Origin: Verrucomicrobiales bacterium
GTDB taxonomy: Bacteria > Verrucomicrobiota > Verrucomicrobiia > Limisphaerales > JAYPXF01
Assembly: GCA_002715965.1 (NCBI GenBank)
Contig: PBAL01000022.1
Coordinates: 68,683-132,682, forward strand
Direction: 5' to 3'
DNA: 64,000 nt
The notes beneath the pieces are model-generated. The model searched no databases. It saw only the letters and a program-made list of their open reading frames with translations, and was not told the DNA's origin. Position 1 is the first letter of the stretch, and each line of letters opens with the position of its first letter. Of this stretch, positions 1 to 9,476 are shown in pieces. Made by a program: the position numbers and the translations under genes.

Positions 1-384
1 TCCGTGTGGTTGCCGAATCGCGCAATTGCCATGGCCTGGCAGCGCTATGTGGAAGACACGGCGATCCCGGACAACACCCCGCCTCCAGCTCCAACAAATC
101 TTCGCGTCAACGGAAACCGGCTGACTTGGTCCGCGGAAGCTGATTTGGAAAGCGGTCTGGCGAAATTCACCATCGAGCGCGACGGAAAACAGATCGCGAC
201 CGTTCCCGACGATGCGAAAAATCGCTTCGGTCGTCCCATCTTCCAGGGACTTCAATACAGTGACACGCCCACCGTCCCGCTCGCGCGTATGGAATTTGTG
301 GATGAAACCGCCAAGCCAGGTGTGCGGCACAGGTATCGCGTATTCAGCGTGAACACCGCCGGTCTCGAGACACCTTCGAGATAA
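1..384 (+). CDS. C-terminal part of a secreted protein with a fibronectin-III-like domain (partial)
   Basis: The reading frame is open at the left edge of the window and ends at TAA 382-384, so only the last 127 residues are visible and the function of the whole protein cannot be told. The visible part has a proline-rich linker ([11 protein letters not shown]) followed by a beta-rich module ([23 protein letters not shown] ... [12 protein letters not shown]) with the alternating hydrophobic pattern and the closing Y-R-V-x-S-V-N-T-A-G strand of fibronectin type III domains. Such modules usually follow a catalytic domain in secreted hydrolases or binding proteins; that is known of the family and not visible here. 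The next gene starts 13 bases downstream on the same strand. Confidence 0.6.
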   Translation, partial: SVWLPNRAIAMAWQRYVEDTAIPDNTPPPAPTNLRVNGNRLTWSAEADLESGLAKFTIERDGKQIATVPDDAKNRFGRPIFQGLQYSDTPTVPLARMEFVDETAKPGVRHRYRVFSVNTAGLETPSR

Positions 385-396
385 GGCGACTCACCG

Positions 397-726
397 TTGT
401 TTTCTCAGCAGCCCTGCTGGCCGGCGGATGTGGATGAGCTGAAGGCGTATCTGTTGGAGCGGAATTCTGATACCAACGCGATCGCGCTGCTCATCGATCC
501 GCTTCGCAGGGGTGATATCGTGCTTGTCTGGCAAGGCGCGCTTTCCGATGTCGGCGATGCGAGTGAGAAATTCCTACTCGGCTATGAGAAGAACACTCCA
601 AGGTCTGGGGGATACATGGTCACGGGCGGGGGATTCGTTCGGCAGATAAGTGCAGAGGAGTTTGCGGAATACAAACCATTGCCAAAGCAGCTGGTGAGCG
701 TGCCTGACGACAAGGACAAGAAGTAG
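397..726 (+). CDS. Small protein of unknown function
   Basis: An open frame of about 109 residues starts at TTG 397; GTG 430 is an alternative start that gives a protein beginning VDELKAYLLERNSD. I do not recognise a characterised family. It is mostly alpha/beta with a hydrophobic central stretch (AIALLIDPLRRGDIVLVW), a Gly-rich segment (SGGYMVTGGGFVRQ) and a charged tail ending DDKDKK. It lies 13 bases after the FN3-like gene on the same strand and is convergent with trpD (30-base gap), so it may be the end of that operon. The start is uncertain: a hydrophobic leader-like stretch ending in a lipobox-like Cys is encoded just upstream in another frame. Confidence 0.5.
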   Translation: MFSQQPCWPADVDELKAYLLERNSDTNAIALLIDPLRRGDIVLVWQGALSDVGDASEKFLLGYEKNTPRSGGYMVTGGGFVRQISAEEFAEYKPLPKQLVSVPDDKDKK

Positions 727-756
727 AAAATGGCGAAGCGATCAGTGCCCAGCTGT

Positions 757-1818
757 TCAGCCGCCCAACTCACTCAGCTTCGCCGAAGCCTTCCCACCGG
801 CGATCACGCCTTTCGCCAGCTCAATCCCCGCCCCGATCGAATCCGCTGCCCCGGCAACAAACAGGGCTGCTCCGGCGTTCACCAGGACCGCATCCGCCTT
901 CGCACCACCAATTTCGCCGCAGAGAATCCCCCGGGTCGTGACCGCGTTTGCCTCTGCATCTCCACCTTCCAGATCGGACAACTGGGCATCGTCAATTCCC
1001 AAGTCCGTCGGCGACAGCTTCGAAACCGAAAATCCCTTGTCCTGATAAAACTCCGCAACCGTCGTGGTGCCAAGGGTGGAGATTTCGTCCATGTGACGTT
1101 CGTCGCCTTCGATCGCACCGCTCACCACCATCCCGCGACGGATGCCCAGTGACTGCAATACTTTCGCCAAGGGTTCGCACAGCGCGGGATTAGGTACGCC
1201 GACCAATTGCGCGCTCGGGCGCGCCGGATTCAACATCGGCCCCAAGAAATTAAAAATCGTCCTCTGCCCCCGCTCCGCGCAGACCTTCCGCGCAGGAACG
1301 ATGTTCTTGAAGGCCGGATGATACACCGGCGCGAAGAGGAACGCGAATCCCTTGTCCTTGATCGACGTCGCTGCATCCGCCGGCGAGAGATCCGTGGGAA
1401 TGCCCAAGGCCCCGAGCACATCCGAACTTCCCGACTTCGACGTGATCGCGCGATTTCCATGCTTGGCCACCTTTACTCCTGCGGCTGCGACGAGGATTGC
1501 CACCGTCGTAGAGATGTTGAAGGTGTCCAGCTTGTCTCCACCAGTGCCACAAACGTCGACGATCTCCCCCTTTCTGGTTTCAACATCCAGAATCACTTCC
1601 GTCGCCCGCTCCCGCAATTCCCGCGCAAACGCAGCGATTTCCTCCGTCGACTCGCCCTTGTCCGCGAGTGCGATCAAAAAGTCCGCCTTCACCTCCGGCT
1701 CGATGTTTTCATACATCAAGGCCGTGATCGCCGAGCACACCTGGTCCTCATTCAGGTCGTTTCCTTCCGAAACTAGCTTTGTGAATTCCTGTAGCACGTC
1801 TGCGACAATAGGAACCAC
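757..1818 (-). CDS. trpD: Anthranilate phosphoribosyltransferase TrpD
   Basis: Transfers the phosphoribosyl group of PRPP to anthranilate, the second committed step of tryptophan synthesis in the cytosol. The protein is 353 residues, normal for TrpD. The PRPP-binding loop CGTGGD is at about residues 90-95, followed by the anthranilate/PRPP motif KHGNRAITSKSG (119-130) and the GQRTIFNFLGPMLNP segment; acidic GDERHMDEIS carries metal-binding residues. The start is GTG 1818, with a purine-rich GAGAGGG directly upstream; an in-frame GTG seven codons later is possible. It stands alone, not in a trp operon: trpA is 23 kb away. It is divergent from the SDR gene across 87 bases. Confidence 0.96.
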   Translation of the reverse strand: MVPIVADVLQEFTKLVSEGNDLNEDQVCSAITALMYENIEPEVKADFLIALADKGESTEEIAAFARELRERATEVILDVETRKGEIVDVCGTGGDKLDTFNISTTVAILVAAAGVKVAKHGNRAITSKSGSSDVLGALGIPTDLSPADAATSIKDKGFAFLFAPVYHPAFKNIVPARKVCAERGQRTIFNFLGPMLNPARPSAQLVGVPNPALCEPLAKVLQSLGIRRGMVVSGAIEGDERHMDEISTLGTTTVAEFYQDKGFSVSKLSPTDLGIDDAQLSDLEGGDAEANAVTTRGILCGEIGGAKADAVLVNAGAALFVAGAADSIGAGIELAKGVIAGGKASAKLSELGG

Positions 1819-1855
1819 CCCTCTCGAATAAAGACAAAACTATGCACATCACTCG

Positions 1856-1882
1856 GTGAGATCCCCGACTTCCCAATCTCAC
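1856..1882. promoter_or_regulatory. Inverted repeat in the trpD/SDR divergent intergenic region
   Basis: Perfect 7-base arms GTGAGAT (1856-1862) and ATCTCAC (1876-1882) are separated by 13 bases, in the 87-base gap between the divergent trpD and SDR genes. The position suits an operator for one or both genes; no known regulator consensus is recognised. A chance repeat is possible. Confidence 0.3.
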
Positions 1883-1905
1883 GCGAACTCGCTTTAATCC
1901 CGCCC

Positions 1906-2658
1906 ATGAATTCACTCGATCTGAACGGCAAGAGCGGCATCGTCACCGGAGGTGCCAGCGGCATCGGTTTTGGCATCACCCAACGCATGCTCGCATCTGG
2001 AGCCAAGGTGGCCATCTGGGACCGCTCCGTGGAAAACATGAATCGCGCGGAGGAGGAACTCAACGCGGGCGACTCCATCCGGACCGTCCAGGTCGAACTC
2101 ACCGATCCCTCCGATGTCAAGAAAGCCGCCGACGAAACCAACGAGGCGTTTGGCAGCATAGAATTCCTGGTCAACTGCGCCGGGATCGCCGGCACCAATG
2201 CCAAGGTCTGGGAACTCGAACCCGAGCAATGGACCTCCGTCATCGATGTCAACCTCAACGGCGTGTTCTTCTGCTGCAACGCGGTCGTGCCCCACATGCT
2301 CAAGAACAAATACGGGCGCATCGTCAACATCGCCTCGATCGCGGGCAAGGAAGGCAACCCGACCGCTTCCCACTACAGCGCATCCAAGGCCGGCGTCATC
2401 GGACTCACCAAGTCCCTCGGCAAGGAACTCGCCCAGGAAGGTGTCATTGTGAACACCGTCACTCCCGCCGTGATCCAGACGCCCATCCTCGAACAGGTGG
2501 AGCAATACCACATCGATTACATGCTCTCGAAGATTCCCATGGGCCGATTCGGCGAAGTCAACGAAGCCGCAGCCATGGTCGCCTGGCTTTGTTCCGACGA
2601 TTGTTCATTCACCACGGCCTCGGTCTTCGATCTCTCGGGCGGACGCGCAACCTATTGA
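1906..2658 (+). CDS. Short-chain dehydrogenase/reductase (SDR), sugar-acid dehydrogenase-like
   Basis: A 250-residue classical SDR. The Rossmann nucleotide loop TGGASGIG is at residues 14-21; an Asp (D39, in IWDRS) after strand beta-2 favours NAD(H) over NADP(H). The catalytic tetrad is complete: N116 (DVNLNG), S144 (NIASIAG), Y157 and K161 (HYSASKAG). The ending LSGGRATY is typical of the group that includes 2-keto-3-deoxy-fuconate dehydrogenases and 3-oxoacyl-ACP reductases, so the substrate (a sugar acid or a keto acid) cannot be fixed from sequence. It is divergent from trpD and runs 6 bases ahead of the FKBP gene, so the two may be co-transcribed. Confidence 0.85.
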   Translation: MNSLDLNGKSGIVTGGASGIGFGITQRMLASGAKVAIWDRSVENMNRAEEELNAGDSIRTVQVELTDPSDVKKAADETNEAFGSIEFLVNCAGIAGTNAKVWELEPEQWTSVIDVNLNGVFFCCNAVVPHMLKNKYGRIVNIASIAGKEGNPTASHYSASKAGVIGLTKSLGKELAQEGVIVNTVTPAVIQTPILEQVEQYHIDYMLSKIPMGRFGEVNEAAAMVAWLCSDDCSFTTASVFDLSGGRATY

Positions 2659-2664
2659 TCGGCG

Positions 2665-3321
2665 ATGCTTCGAATACTTTTCATCATCGCGATTTATTTC
2701 GCTGCTTCTTCAGACACAATTGCCGCCGACAAAGCAGGCACGAACACCACGGACAAAGCCAGTTACATCATCGGTTACAACCTCGGGGCCAGCCTCGCCC
2801 GGGACGGTGTGAAGTTGGACATCAAGTCCCTGATTGAGGGATTCTCCACCGGGCAGGCCAAGCGTCCGCCAAAGTATTCCGTCGAGGAAATGAAGGAAAT
2901 TGTCAGTGGAGTTCGCTCCGACGTGGTTGAAGTTCGCAAGAACCACGAGATTGCCTTCCTCGAACAGAACAAAAAGAACACCAACGTCGTCGTCACCGAT
3001 TCCGGCCTGCAATACCAGATCATCGAACCAGGTGAAGGCACATCTCCAAAACCCCACGAGATCGTCACCGTCAACTACACCGGCCACCTCATCGACGGAC
3101 GCGAATTCGACAACTCTTACAAGCGCAAGAAAGCCACCGTCGTCGCGATCGAATCCATGCTTCCCGGCTGGAAAGAAGCCATCGTCAAAATGAAACCCGG
3201 TTCCCAATGGCGCCTCTTCATTCCTTCGGAACTTGGCTATGGCAAAACCGGCGCTCCTCCCCGCATCCCACCCCACGCGACGCTAATCTTCAATGTGGAG
3301 CTGGTCAAAGTGGGTCTCTGA
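2665..3321 (+). CDS. Periplasmic FKBP-type peptidyl-prolyl isomerase (FkpA/Mip-like)
   Basis: Catalyses cis-trans isomerisation of X-Pro bonds and aids folding of exported proteins. The 218-residue protein has a hydrophobic signal peptide (about residues 1-21, ending TIAA). An alpha-helical FKBP N-terminal dimerisation domain follows (about 28-110, with KASYIIGYNLGASLARDG). The C-terminal FKBP fold has the typical elements VTVNYTGHLIDGREFDNS, LPGWKEAIVKMKPGSQWRLFIPSELGYG and IPPHATLIFNVELVKV. The domain order and length match FkpA/Mip proteins. It follows the SDR gene by 6 bases on the same strand, although the functions are unrelated. Two hairpin-forming repeats lie directly downstream. Confidence 0.93.
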   Translation: MLRILFIIAIYFAASSDTIAADKAGTNTTDKASYIIGYNLGASLARDGVKLDIKSLIEGFSTGQAKRPPKYSVEEMKEIVSGVRSDVVEVRKNHEIAFLEQNKKNTNVVVTDSGLQYQIIEPGEGTSPKPHEIVTVNYTGHLIDGREFDNSYKRKKATVVAIESMLPGWKEAIVKMKPGSQWRLFIPSELGYGKTGAPPRIPPHATLIFNVELVKVGL

Positions 3322-3326
3322 TTTAC

Positions 3327-3362
3327 CCTCGTTCTCTTGGAAAGCAGGAGCTTGGGAACGAG
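3327..3362. repeat. Short palindromic repeat of the CTCGTTC...GAACGAG type
   Basis: Six bases after the FKBP stop codon, CTCGTTC (3328-3334) pairs with GAACGAG at the other end of a 36-base element containing AGCAGGAGCTTGGGAACGAG. I recall similar palindromes with this core as dispersed intergenic repeats in PVC and cyanobacterial genomes; that is memory, not a search. It could also act as a transcript-end hairpin. Confidence 0.45.
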
Positions 3363-3376
3363 TTGCGAAATGAATT

Positions 3377-3405
3377 GCTCCCGGCGAACAGAATCCGCCG
3401 GGAGC
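3377..3405. terminator. Strong hairpin downstream of the FKBP gene
   Basis: A perfect 10-base stem, GCTCCCGGCG (3377-3386) and CGCCGGGAGC (3396-3405), closes a 9-base loop, 55 bases after the FKBP stop codon. Flanking ATTG/CAAT bases extend the symmetry. There is no T-run on either side, so an intrinsic terminator is not proven; it could be a 3' stabilising hairpin or a dispersed repeat. Confidence 0.4.
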
Positions 3406-3554
3406 GCAATCGCTCGCTGCAGGCAGAGATGTGTCCGGAAGTTGTGGATGAGGGTGTGACGGGCATGCCAACTTGGGTTTGCTAAAAACCTAACGAAAGG
3501 CCCCCAAATGAACACACCCGCCACGAGGCAAACATCCGAACCCATCGACTTCTG

Positions 3555-3877
3555 GTCATATCTCAGATTCACTCACCGAGTGGACTCAAAGCGGATGTGT
3601 ATCTTGTCGGAACAGACGAATTTCATCAGTGGAGTTTCGAAACAAGAGAAGCTACGAGATCGACGGTGTCCATGTTGAACTGGCGCCTCCGGACTACGTC
3701 ATTGTAAGAAAGTTGGAGTATTTTCGAGAAGGCGGTTCGGAGAAACGCCTCCGGGATATTCGTTCGATCCTCAAAACTTCGGCCAACGTCACCGATTCAG
3801 AGGCAATGCAATCCTGGATCGGCAGACTCAACTTGGAAGATCAGTGGCGGCAAGCTGACCACGAGCGCGGCGCTTGA
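3555..3877 (+). pseudogene. Frameshifted remnant of a conserved hypothetical (nucleotidyltransferase-like) gene
   Basis: Two adjacent frames give one continuous family-like protein. One frame (from about 3555) reads GLKADVYLVGTDEFHQWSFETR; the other (from 3629) reads KRSYEIDGVHVELAPPDYVIVRKLEYFREGGSEKRLRDIRSIL. Joined at about 3650 they resemble the C-terminal half of small proteins with the pattern KADVY...APPEYVIxRKLEYFREGGSEKHLRDI, which I recall from Verrucomicrobia and Planctomycetes and associate with nucleotidyltransferase-like folds. No N-terminal half with a start codon is seen upstream. The gene is therefore decayed by 5' loss and one frameshift, or translated only from GTG 3629 (82 residues). 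It lies between the FKBP gene and convergent glpK. Confidence 0.55.
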
Positions 3878-3934
3878 TGGAACCTCGTGTTCCTTTGTCA
3901 GAACACCTTGCCCCTGGCGGCAGACGCTGAACGG

Positions 3935-5422
3935 CTATTGGGAATCCCAGTCTCTCGAACGCGACAAAGCTTTGGACCAACCCGACAAAAGCTTTTTCTT
4001 GGCCGCAGATTTCATCGCAGGGTTGAAGCGTCGGTCTTCCTGCCATTGCCGGGAAATGGCTGCCTGGTCTTTCCAGAATCCGACTGCAAGCCCGGCGAGG
4101 TAGGCCGCACCGAGAGCGGTCGTTTCCTGCACCTTGGGCCGAATGACGGGGACGCCGAGGAGATCGGATTGAAACTGCATCAGGAAGTTGTTTGCGCAGG
4201 CACCTCCATCCACACGGAGTTCCTTCAGCTTGATGCCCGCATCGGCGTGCATGGCCTGGAGGACGTCGTTCACCTGGAAGGCGATGCCCTCCAATGTTGC
4301 CCGCGCAATGTGGGCACAAGTTGAGCCCCGGGTCAGACCGACGATGGTTCCGCGCGCATATTGATCCCAGTGCGGCGCGCCCAGTCCGGCGAAGGCGGGC
4401 ACGACGTGGACACCGCCGTTGTCGGACACGGAAGTGGCAAGAGCCTCGATATCAGGAGCGCGCCGGATTATTCCCAAGCCGTCACGCAGCCATTGCACCG
4501 CGGCACCGGCGGTGAACACACTCCCTTCCAATGCGTAGTCAGTGCGGTTGCCGATCTTCCACGCGACTGTGGTGAGCAGGTTGTTCTTCGACGGGACGGG
4601 CTTCGTGCCGGTGTTCATCAACATGAAACATCCTGTGCCATAGGTGTTCTTCGCCGAGCCCGTCTTGGTGCAGGCCTGACCGAACAGCGCGGCCTGTTGA
4701 TCTCCGGCAATGCCCGCAATGGGAATCGATCCGCCCAACAGGTCAGTCTCTCCATAGACTTCGCTCGAGGCGCAAACCTCGGGCAGCATGGATGGCGGAA
4801 CGTTCAGGATCTCCAGGAGTTGTTTGTCCCAACGACCCGACTTGATGTTGTAAAGCAACGTGCGTGAGGCGTTGCTCACGTCGGTCACATGTCTTTGGCC
4901 CTTGGTGAGATTCCAGACCAACCAGGAGTCCACCGTTCCGAACGCCAGCTTCCCCTGCCGCGCCAACGCCTTCGCGCCTTTCACATTCTTGAGTATCCAC
5001 TGCACTTTCGTGCCGGAGAAATAGGCATCCAGCACCAAGCCGGTCTTACGTTGGAACGTTGGCGCCAGCTTCTGTTTGCGCAACCCGTCACAGACCGGAG
5101 CCGTGCGCCGATCCTGCCAGACAATGGCGTTGCCGATCGGCTTCCCGGTTTCCCGGTCCCAAACCACGGTCGTCTCCCGTTGGTTCGTGATCCCGATGGC
5201 GGCCACCTGCTTCGCGGCGATCCCAGCCTTGTTCAACGCCTGCCGCGCCATGGCAAGCTGGGAAGACCAGATCTCGTTCGCATCATGCTCCACCCAGCCG
5301 GGCTTCGGAAAAATCTGCCGAAACTCCTTCTGGGCGACCGAAACAATGGTTCCCCGCCTGTCAAACACGATGGCCCGCGAACTGGTGGTGCCTTGATCGA
5401 GTGAAAGGATGTATTTCTTCAC
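3935..5422 (-). CDS. glpK: Glycerol kinase GlpK
   Basis: Phosphorylates glycerol to sn-glycerol 3-phosphate with ATP in the cytosol. From GTG 5422 the protein has 495 residues, the usual GlpK length. It begins [16 protein letters not shown], placing the phosphate-1 loop DQGTT at residues 9-13. Other FGGY-kinase marks are [11 protein letters not shown], the glycerol-contacting [10 protein letters not shown] and WQDRRT, the phosphate-2 loop [13 protein letters not shown], and the C-terminal [16 protein letters not shown]. An open frame extends 33 codons further upstream but overlaps glpF and adds residues not found in GlpK, so GTG 5422 is preferred. It lies 28 bases after glpF in a two-gene operon. 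No glpD is present in the window. Confidence 0.97.
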   Translation of the reverse strand: MKKYILSLDQGTTSSRAIVFDRRGTIVSVAQKEFRQIFPKPGWVEHDANEIWSSQLAMARQALNKAGIAAKQVAAIGITNQRETTVVWDRETGKPIGNAIVWQDRRTAPVCDGLRKQKLAPTFQRKTGLVLDAYFSGTKVQWILKNVKGAKALARQGKLAFGTVDSWLVWNLTKGQRHVTDVSNASRTLLYNIKSGRWDKQLLEILNVPPSMLPEVCASSEVYGETDLLGGSIPIAGIAGDQQAALFGQACTKTGSAKNTYGTGCFMLMNTGTKPVPSKNNLLTTVAWKIGNRTDYALEGSVFTAGAAVQWLRDGLGIIRRAPDIEALATSVSDNGGVHVVPAFAGLGAPHWDQYARGTIVGLTRGSTCAHIARATLEGIAFQVNDVLQAMHADAGIKLKELRVDGGACANNFLMQFQSDLLGVPVIRPKVQETTALGAAYLAGLAVGFWKDQAAISRQWQEDRRFNPAMKSAAKKKLLSGWSKALSRSRDWDSQ

Positions 5423-5450
5423 GATGTGTTTCTTGTGCGACTGGCCGAAG

Positions 5451-6191
5451 TCAGGACCCGGCGGCCGGCCAAATCGCCTTGTAGAACAGCGCAGCTGCCA
5501 CGCCGCCAATAATTGGCCCAATGACCGGCACCCAGGCGTATCCCCAATCCGAATCGCCTTTGCCGGGGATCGGCAACAGGAAATGAGCGATGCGCGGGCT
5601 CAGATCACGGGCAGGATTGATGGAGTGTCCAGTGGGCCCTCCCAACGACAGGCCGATTGCGAAAACCAACAATCCGACCAACATCGGCCCAAGCCCCGTA
5701 TCCCAACCCGCATCCGGGTTCAGGTTGTCCGGACGGAGGATCGTCAGCACACCCAGAACCAGCATGAACGTACCGATTGCTTCTGTGATCACATTCGCAC
5801 CGGGCTTTCGGATGGCCGGTGCGGTGCAGAAGACCGCCAGCTTGCTCGCCTTGTCCTCCGTAACTTCCCAGTGCGCGAGGTAAGCCAGCCAGACCACCAC
5901 CGCGCCGACAAACGCACCGCCGAACTGCGCCGCGAGGTAGCCTGCTACATGGCTGGCTGAGAGCTCCCCAATGGAGGCCATCCCCAAGGTCACGGCCGGA
6001 TTCAGATGAGCGCCACTGATCCACCCCACCGAATAGACCCCCATCGCCACCGCCAGCCCCCAACCAGTGGCTATCACGAGCCAACCGGAATCATTGCCCT
6101 TCGTTTTGGTGAGCAGGACATTGGCAACCACGCCGTTGCCGAAGATGATCAGGATCATTGTGCCTAGAAATTCAGCGAGATAGGGGGACAT
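5451..6191 (-). CDS. glpF: Glycerol uptake facilitator GlpF (aquaglyceroporin)
   Basis: An inner-membrane channel of the MIP family, 246 residues with six predicted membrane spans and two half-helices. Both NPA boxes are visible: HLNPAVTLG in the first half and [11 protein letters not shown] in the second. The Asp directly after the second NPAR (D in NPARD) is the hallmark of glycerol facilitators as opposed to water-selective aquaporins. It is the first gene of a glpF-glpK pair, so glycerol enters by diffusion and is trapped by phosphorylation. The start ATG 6191 begins [15 protein letters not shown], directly with the first membrane helix. Upstream lies a 700-base region with only remnant coding sequence. 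Confidence 0.96.
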   Translation of the reverse strand: MSPYLAEFLGTMILIIFGNGVVANVLLTKTKGNDSGWLVIATGWGLAVAMGVYSVGWISGAHLNPAVTLGMASIGELSASHVAGYLAAQFGGAFVGAVVVWLAYLAHWEVTEDKASKLAVFCTAPAIRKPGANVITEAIGTFMLVLGVLTILRPDNLNPDAGWDTGLGPMLVGLLVFAIGLSLGGPTGHSINPARDLSPRIAHFLLPIPGKGDSDWGYAWVPVIGPIIGGVAAALFYKAIWPAAGS

Positions 6192-6457
6192 GCAGGGATG
6201 GAAACGTAGATTTCACCGAAAGCAAGCCAAGTATCCCCGCTATGGACTCCACATGTTCCCCAGCGCACTGATCCGGCACAAAAAAGGGCGGACCACATGA
6301 TCCGCCTCGGCAATATAGCTCCAACATCCAGAGACCTGATTTTGCTGCCAAGAATTTCGAAAGGGAGGCAGATGACAACGAATGATGGGGAAACGGCCTT
6401 GAATCGAGCATCCTATCCTTCCCATGCGTTACCCTGATCGTTTGTTGCACCTCCGGT

Positions 6458-6800
6458 TCACGGGAATAACCGAATGACGACCTGGGAGAAACGCGAGGAA
6501 TTGGTCTGAGAGTTGAGCGTATCTTCGTGCCGAATTCGCTCCCAGATGCCGTCGATTGATTGGCTGAAGATTTGAATACGGACTCGATCCAGGTTCCTCC
6601 ATTCGATGAATAGAGGACCCGATACTCAATACCAGGTTGTGATGAACTTTTGCGCCGGACATACTCCACGCAGAGTCGCCCCTTGGTCCGGTCCAACCAG
6701 ATTCTTGGAAACCCGCTTGTCGCTTGCCCGTTCTCGAGATTGCGAAACGGTTCATCTGCATCCGGCCCAAACCAACGGCTGAGACGCTCAATTGTCCTTT
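6458..6800 (-). pseudogene. Frameshifted C-terminal remnant of a large verrucomicrobial surface protein
   Basis: On the minus strand one frame reads [17 protein letters not shown] ... [31 protein letters not shown]. Near 6545 the signal jumps to a neighbouring frame that reads DGIWERIRHEDTLNSQ and SSRFSQVVIRLFP, ending at TGA 6458-6460. This order (short linker, L-x-x-x-Y-x-R-R-K, Y-x-V-x-x-S-x-x-G-x-W, then a D-G-x-W-E-R motif and R-F-x-x-V-x-I) is the closing module I associate with very large verrucomicrobial repeat/passenger proteins. Only about 110 residues remain and no upstream portion is found, so this is a decayed gene end. It occupies most of the 700-base gap between glpF and nuoB. 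Confidence 0.5.
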
Positions 6801-6809
6801 CATTCCGAC

Positions 6810-6829
6810 TTTGTGAAAAAAATCACAAA
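6810..6829. promoter_or_regulatory. CRP/FNR-family-like operator upstream of nuoB
   Basis: The palindrome TTTGTGA-AAAAAA-TCACAAA contains TGTGA-N6-TCACA, the exact consensus of CRP-type regulators. Its centre lies about 79 bases before the nuoB start, a normal position for a promoter-proximal activator site. Binding is inferred; no regulator gene is in the window. A related, slightly imperfect site lies upstream of the act operon. Confidence 0.55.
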
Positions 6830-6898
6830 TTCGCCTTGCCTGTGTTTTTGGGGGTGATTAGCTTCGTTTTCGCGTGCCGGGATCGGTGTGTACCGCGT

Positions 6899-7399
6899 AT
6901 GAAAAACCAGGAAATTGGCTACAATTCGAAGATCGAAGGCGGTGTCGTTGTGACGCGGCTGGATGAGGCCATTAATTGGTGTCGGAAGCAGTCTTTGTGG
7001 CCGATGCCGATGGGGCTGGCCTGTTGCGCGATTGAATTGATGGCCGCGGGGGCGAGCAAGTTCGATATCGCCCGTTTTGGGGCAGAAGTGATGCGTTTTT
7101 CGCCTCGTCAGGCCGATGTGATGGTGGTGGCGGGGACGGTGACCTACAAGATGGCCTTGGCGGTTCGCCGGATTTACGACCAGATGCCCGCCCCTAAGTG
7201 GGTGATTGCGATGGGGGCCTGTGCTTCGACGGGTGGGATGTATCGGAGCTACGCGGTTTTGCAAGGTGTCGACAACATTTTGCCGGTGGATGTGTATGTG
7301 GCGGGTTGCCCTCCGCGTCCGGAAGCCCTTCTCGATGCCTTGCTGAAGTTGCAGGGCAAAGTTCAGAATGAGCCCTCGATCTCTGCCGGGGCTGCCTGA
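6899..7399 (+). CDS. nuoB: NADH-quinone oxidoreductase subunit B, NuoB (first copy)
   Basis: The connecting subunit of complex I that carries the terminal [4Fe-4S] cluster N2 and hands electrons to quinone. The start ATG 6899 gives 166 residues. All four N2 ligands are present: C42 and C43 (GLACCAIEL), C108 (GACAST) and C137 (AGCPPRPEA). The frame is open for another 83 codons upstream, but that stretch has no NuoB character and covers the CRP-like site. It is the first gene of the 13-gene nuo operon; nuoA, which normally precedes it, is missing. A 165-base repeat element separates it from nuoC. Confidence 0.96.
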   Translation: MKNQEIGYNSKIEGGVVVTRLDEAINWCRKQSLWPMPMGLACCAIELMAAGASKFDIARFGAEVMRFSPRQADVMVVAGTVTYKMALAVRRIYDQMPAPKWVIAMGACASTGGMYRSYAVLQGVDNILPVDVYVAGCPPRPEALLDALLKLQGKVQNEPSISAGAA

Positions 7400-7411
7400 G
7401 TTCCTTTTCGA

Positions 7412-7577
7412 CTACAGATGGACACAGATGGACACAGATCTTTGCCTTTGGGGAAGACGGATGCGTGTATTCAGTCTGAAAGTCCACAGGGAAAGACGTC
7501 TGTTTTCACTAATTCTCAAGAATTTCAACCCGGGGTCAGGTCAGACCTTGAGTCCCATCTGTGTAAATCTGTGTGCA
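7412..7577. repeat. Interspersed element with inverted CAGATGGACA-type ends between nuoB and nuoC
   Basis: The left end has 2.6 tandem copies of the 10-mer ACAGATGGAC (7414-7439). The right end carries ATCTGTGTAAATCTGTGTG (about 7558-7576), in effect the inverted counterpart with the same 10-base period. About 120 bases of unremarkable sequence lie between. Elements with these 'acacagatggacacagat' ends are, as I recall, dispersed in intergenic regions of Verrucomicrobia and related phyla. It sits inside the nuo operon and could form a long-range hairpin in the nuoB-nuoC transcript. No gene is seen in this 218-base gap. Confidence 0.6.
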
Positions 7578-7617
7578 GCTCTCCCAATGAAGTCGGGTTC
7601 TGGGGTTTTACCAAAGC

Positions 7618-8195
7618 ATGAGCGCCGATCTCGCCAATCAATTGCAGAAGAAATTCAAAAAGTTCATTGCTGAGCCGGTTGAGTTTCGGGGCGAGTACTC
7701 ATTGCATCTGTCGGATGCTGAGAAGGTGGCGGAGGTGTGCACTTTTGCGCGGGATGAATTGGGTTTCGATATGCTGTTGGATATCTCGAGCATCGACAAT
7801 TACGGGGACGATCCGCGTTGGACGGTGGTTTACGAGCTCTACAGTATCGAAAAGCGGGCGCATCTGCGATTGCGCACGGATGTTGGTGAGGAGAAGTCGG
7901 AGTTGCCGACGGTTTCGGGTATTTGGGCCACGGCCGATTGGCACGAGCGTGAGGTTTACGACATGATGGGGATTCGATTTAGCAATCACCCCGATCTGCG
8001 ACGAATTTTGATGTGGGAAGGCTATCCGCATTATCCCTTGCGGAAAGACTTTCCCTTGGCCGGCAAGGACACTGACGTTCCGGAAGTTGCGTTCACTGAT
8101 CCGGCTCCGTTAGAGGGTGGGCCATTCGTCACGGTGGCTGGAGGAAAGGACAGTATTGAGCGCGAGCCACGGGTTCGCATCCCCGAAGACGAATA

Positions 8196-8196
<1 letters not shown>
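7618..8196 (+). CDS. nuoC: NADH-quinone oxidoreductase subunit C, NuoC (first copy)
   Basis: The 30-kDa peripheral-arm subunit of complex I, 192 residues. The family signature is clear in WHEREVYDMMGIRFSNHPD followed by LRRILMWEGYPHYPLRKDFPL. The preceding strand-rich domain (SLHLSDAEKVAEVCTFARDEL, LLDISSIDNYG) is normal. The start ATG 7618 has no obvious Shine-Dalgarno sequence. The stop overlaps the nuoD start by one base (TAATG), as expected for translational coupling in this operon. A second, more divergent nuoC is at 28561-29211. Confidence 0.96.

Positions 8197-9472
<1,276 letters not shown>

Positions 9473-9476
<4 letters not shown>

Noticed and set aside
381..437. Hydrophobic lipoprotein-like leader (LTVVFSAALLAGGCG) in another frame just upstream of the small gene at 397-726
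   Set aside because: The frame has no start codon nearby and ends at TGA 435-437; joining it to the gene would need a frameshift that cannot be supported from this sequence alone.
3237..3572. Minus-strand open frame downstream of the FKBP gene (111 residues)
   Set aside because: It overlaps two hairpins and the FKBP end and has no family-like features.
6650..6898. In-frame upstream extension of nuoB
   Set aside because: It covers the CRP-like site and remnant sequence and adds residues never found in NuoB.
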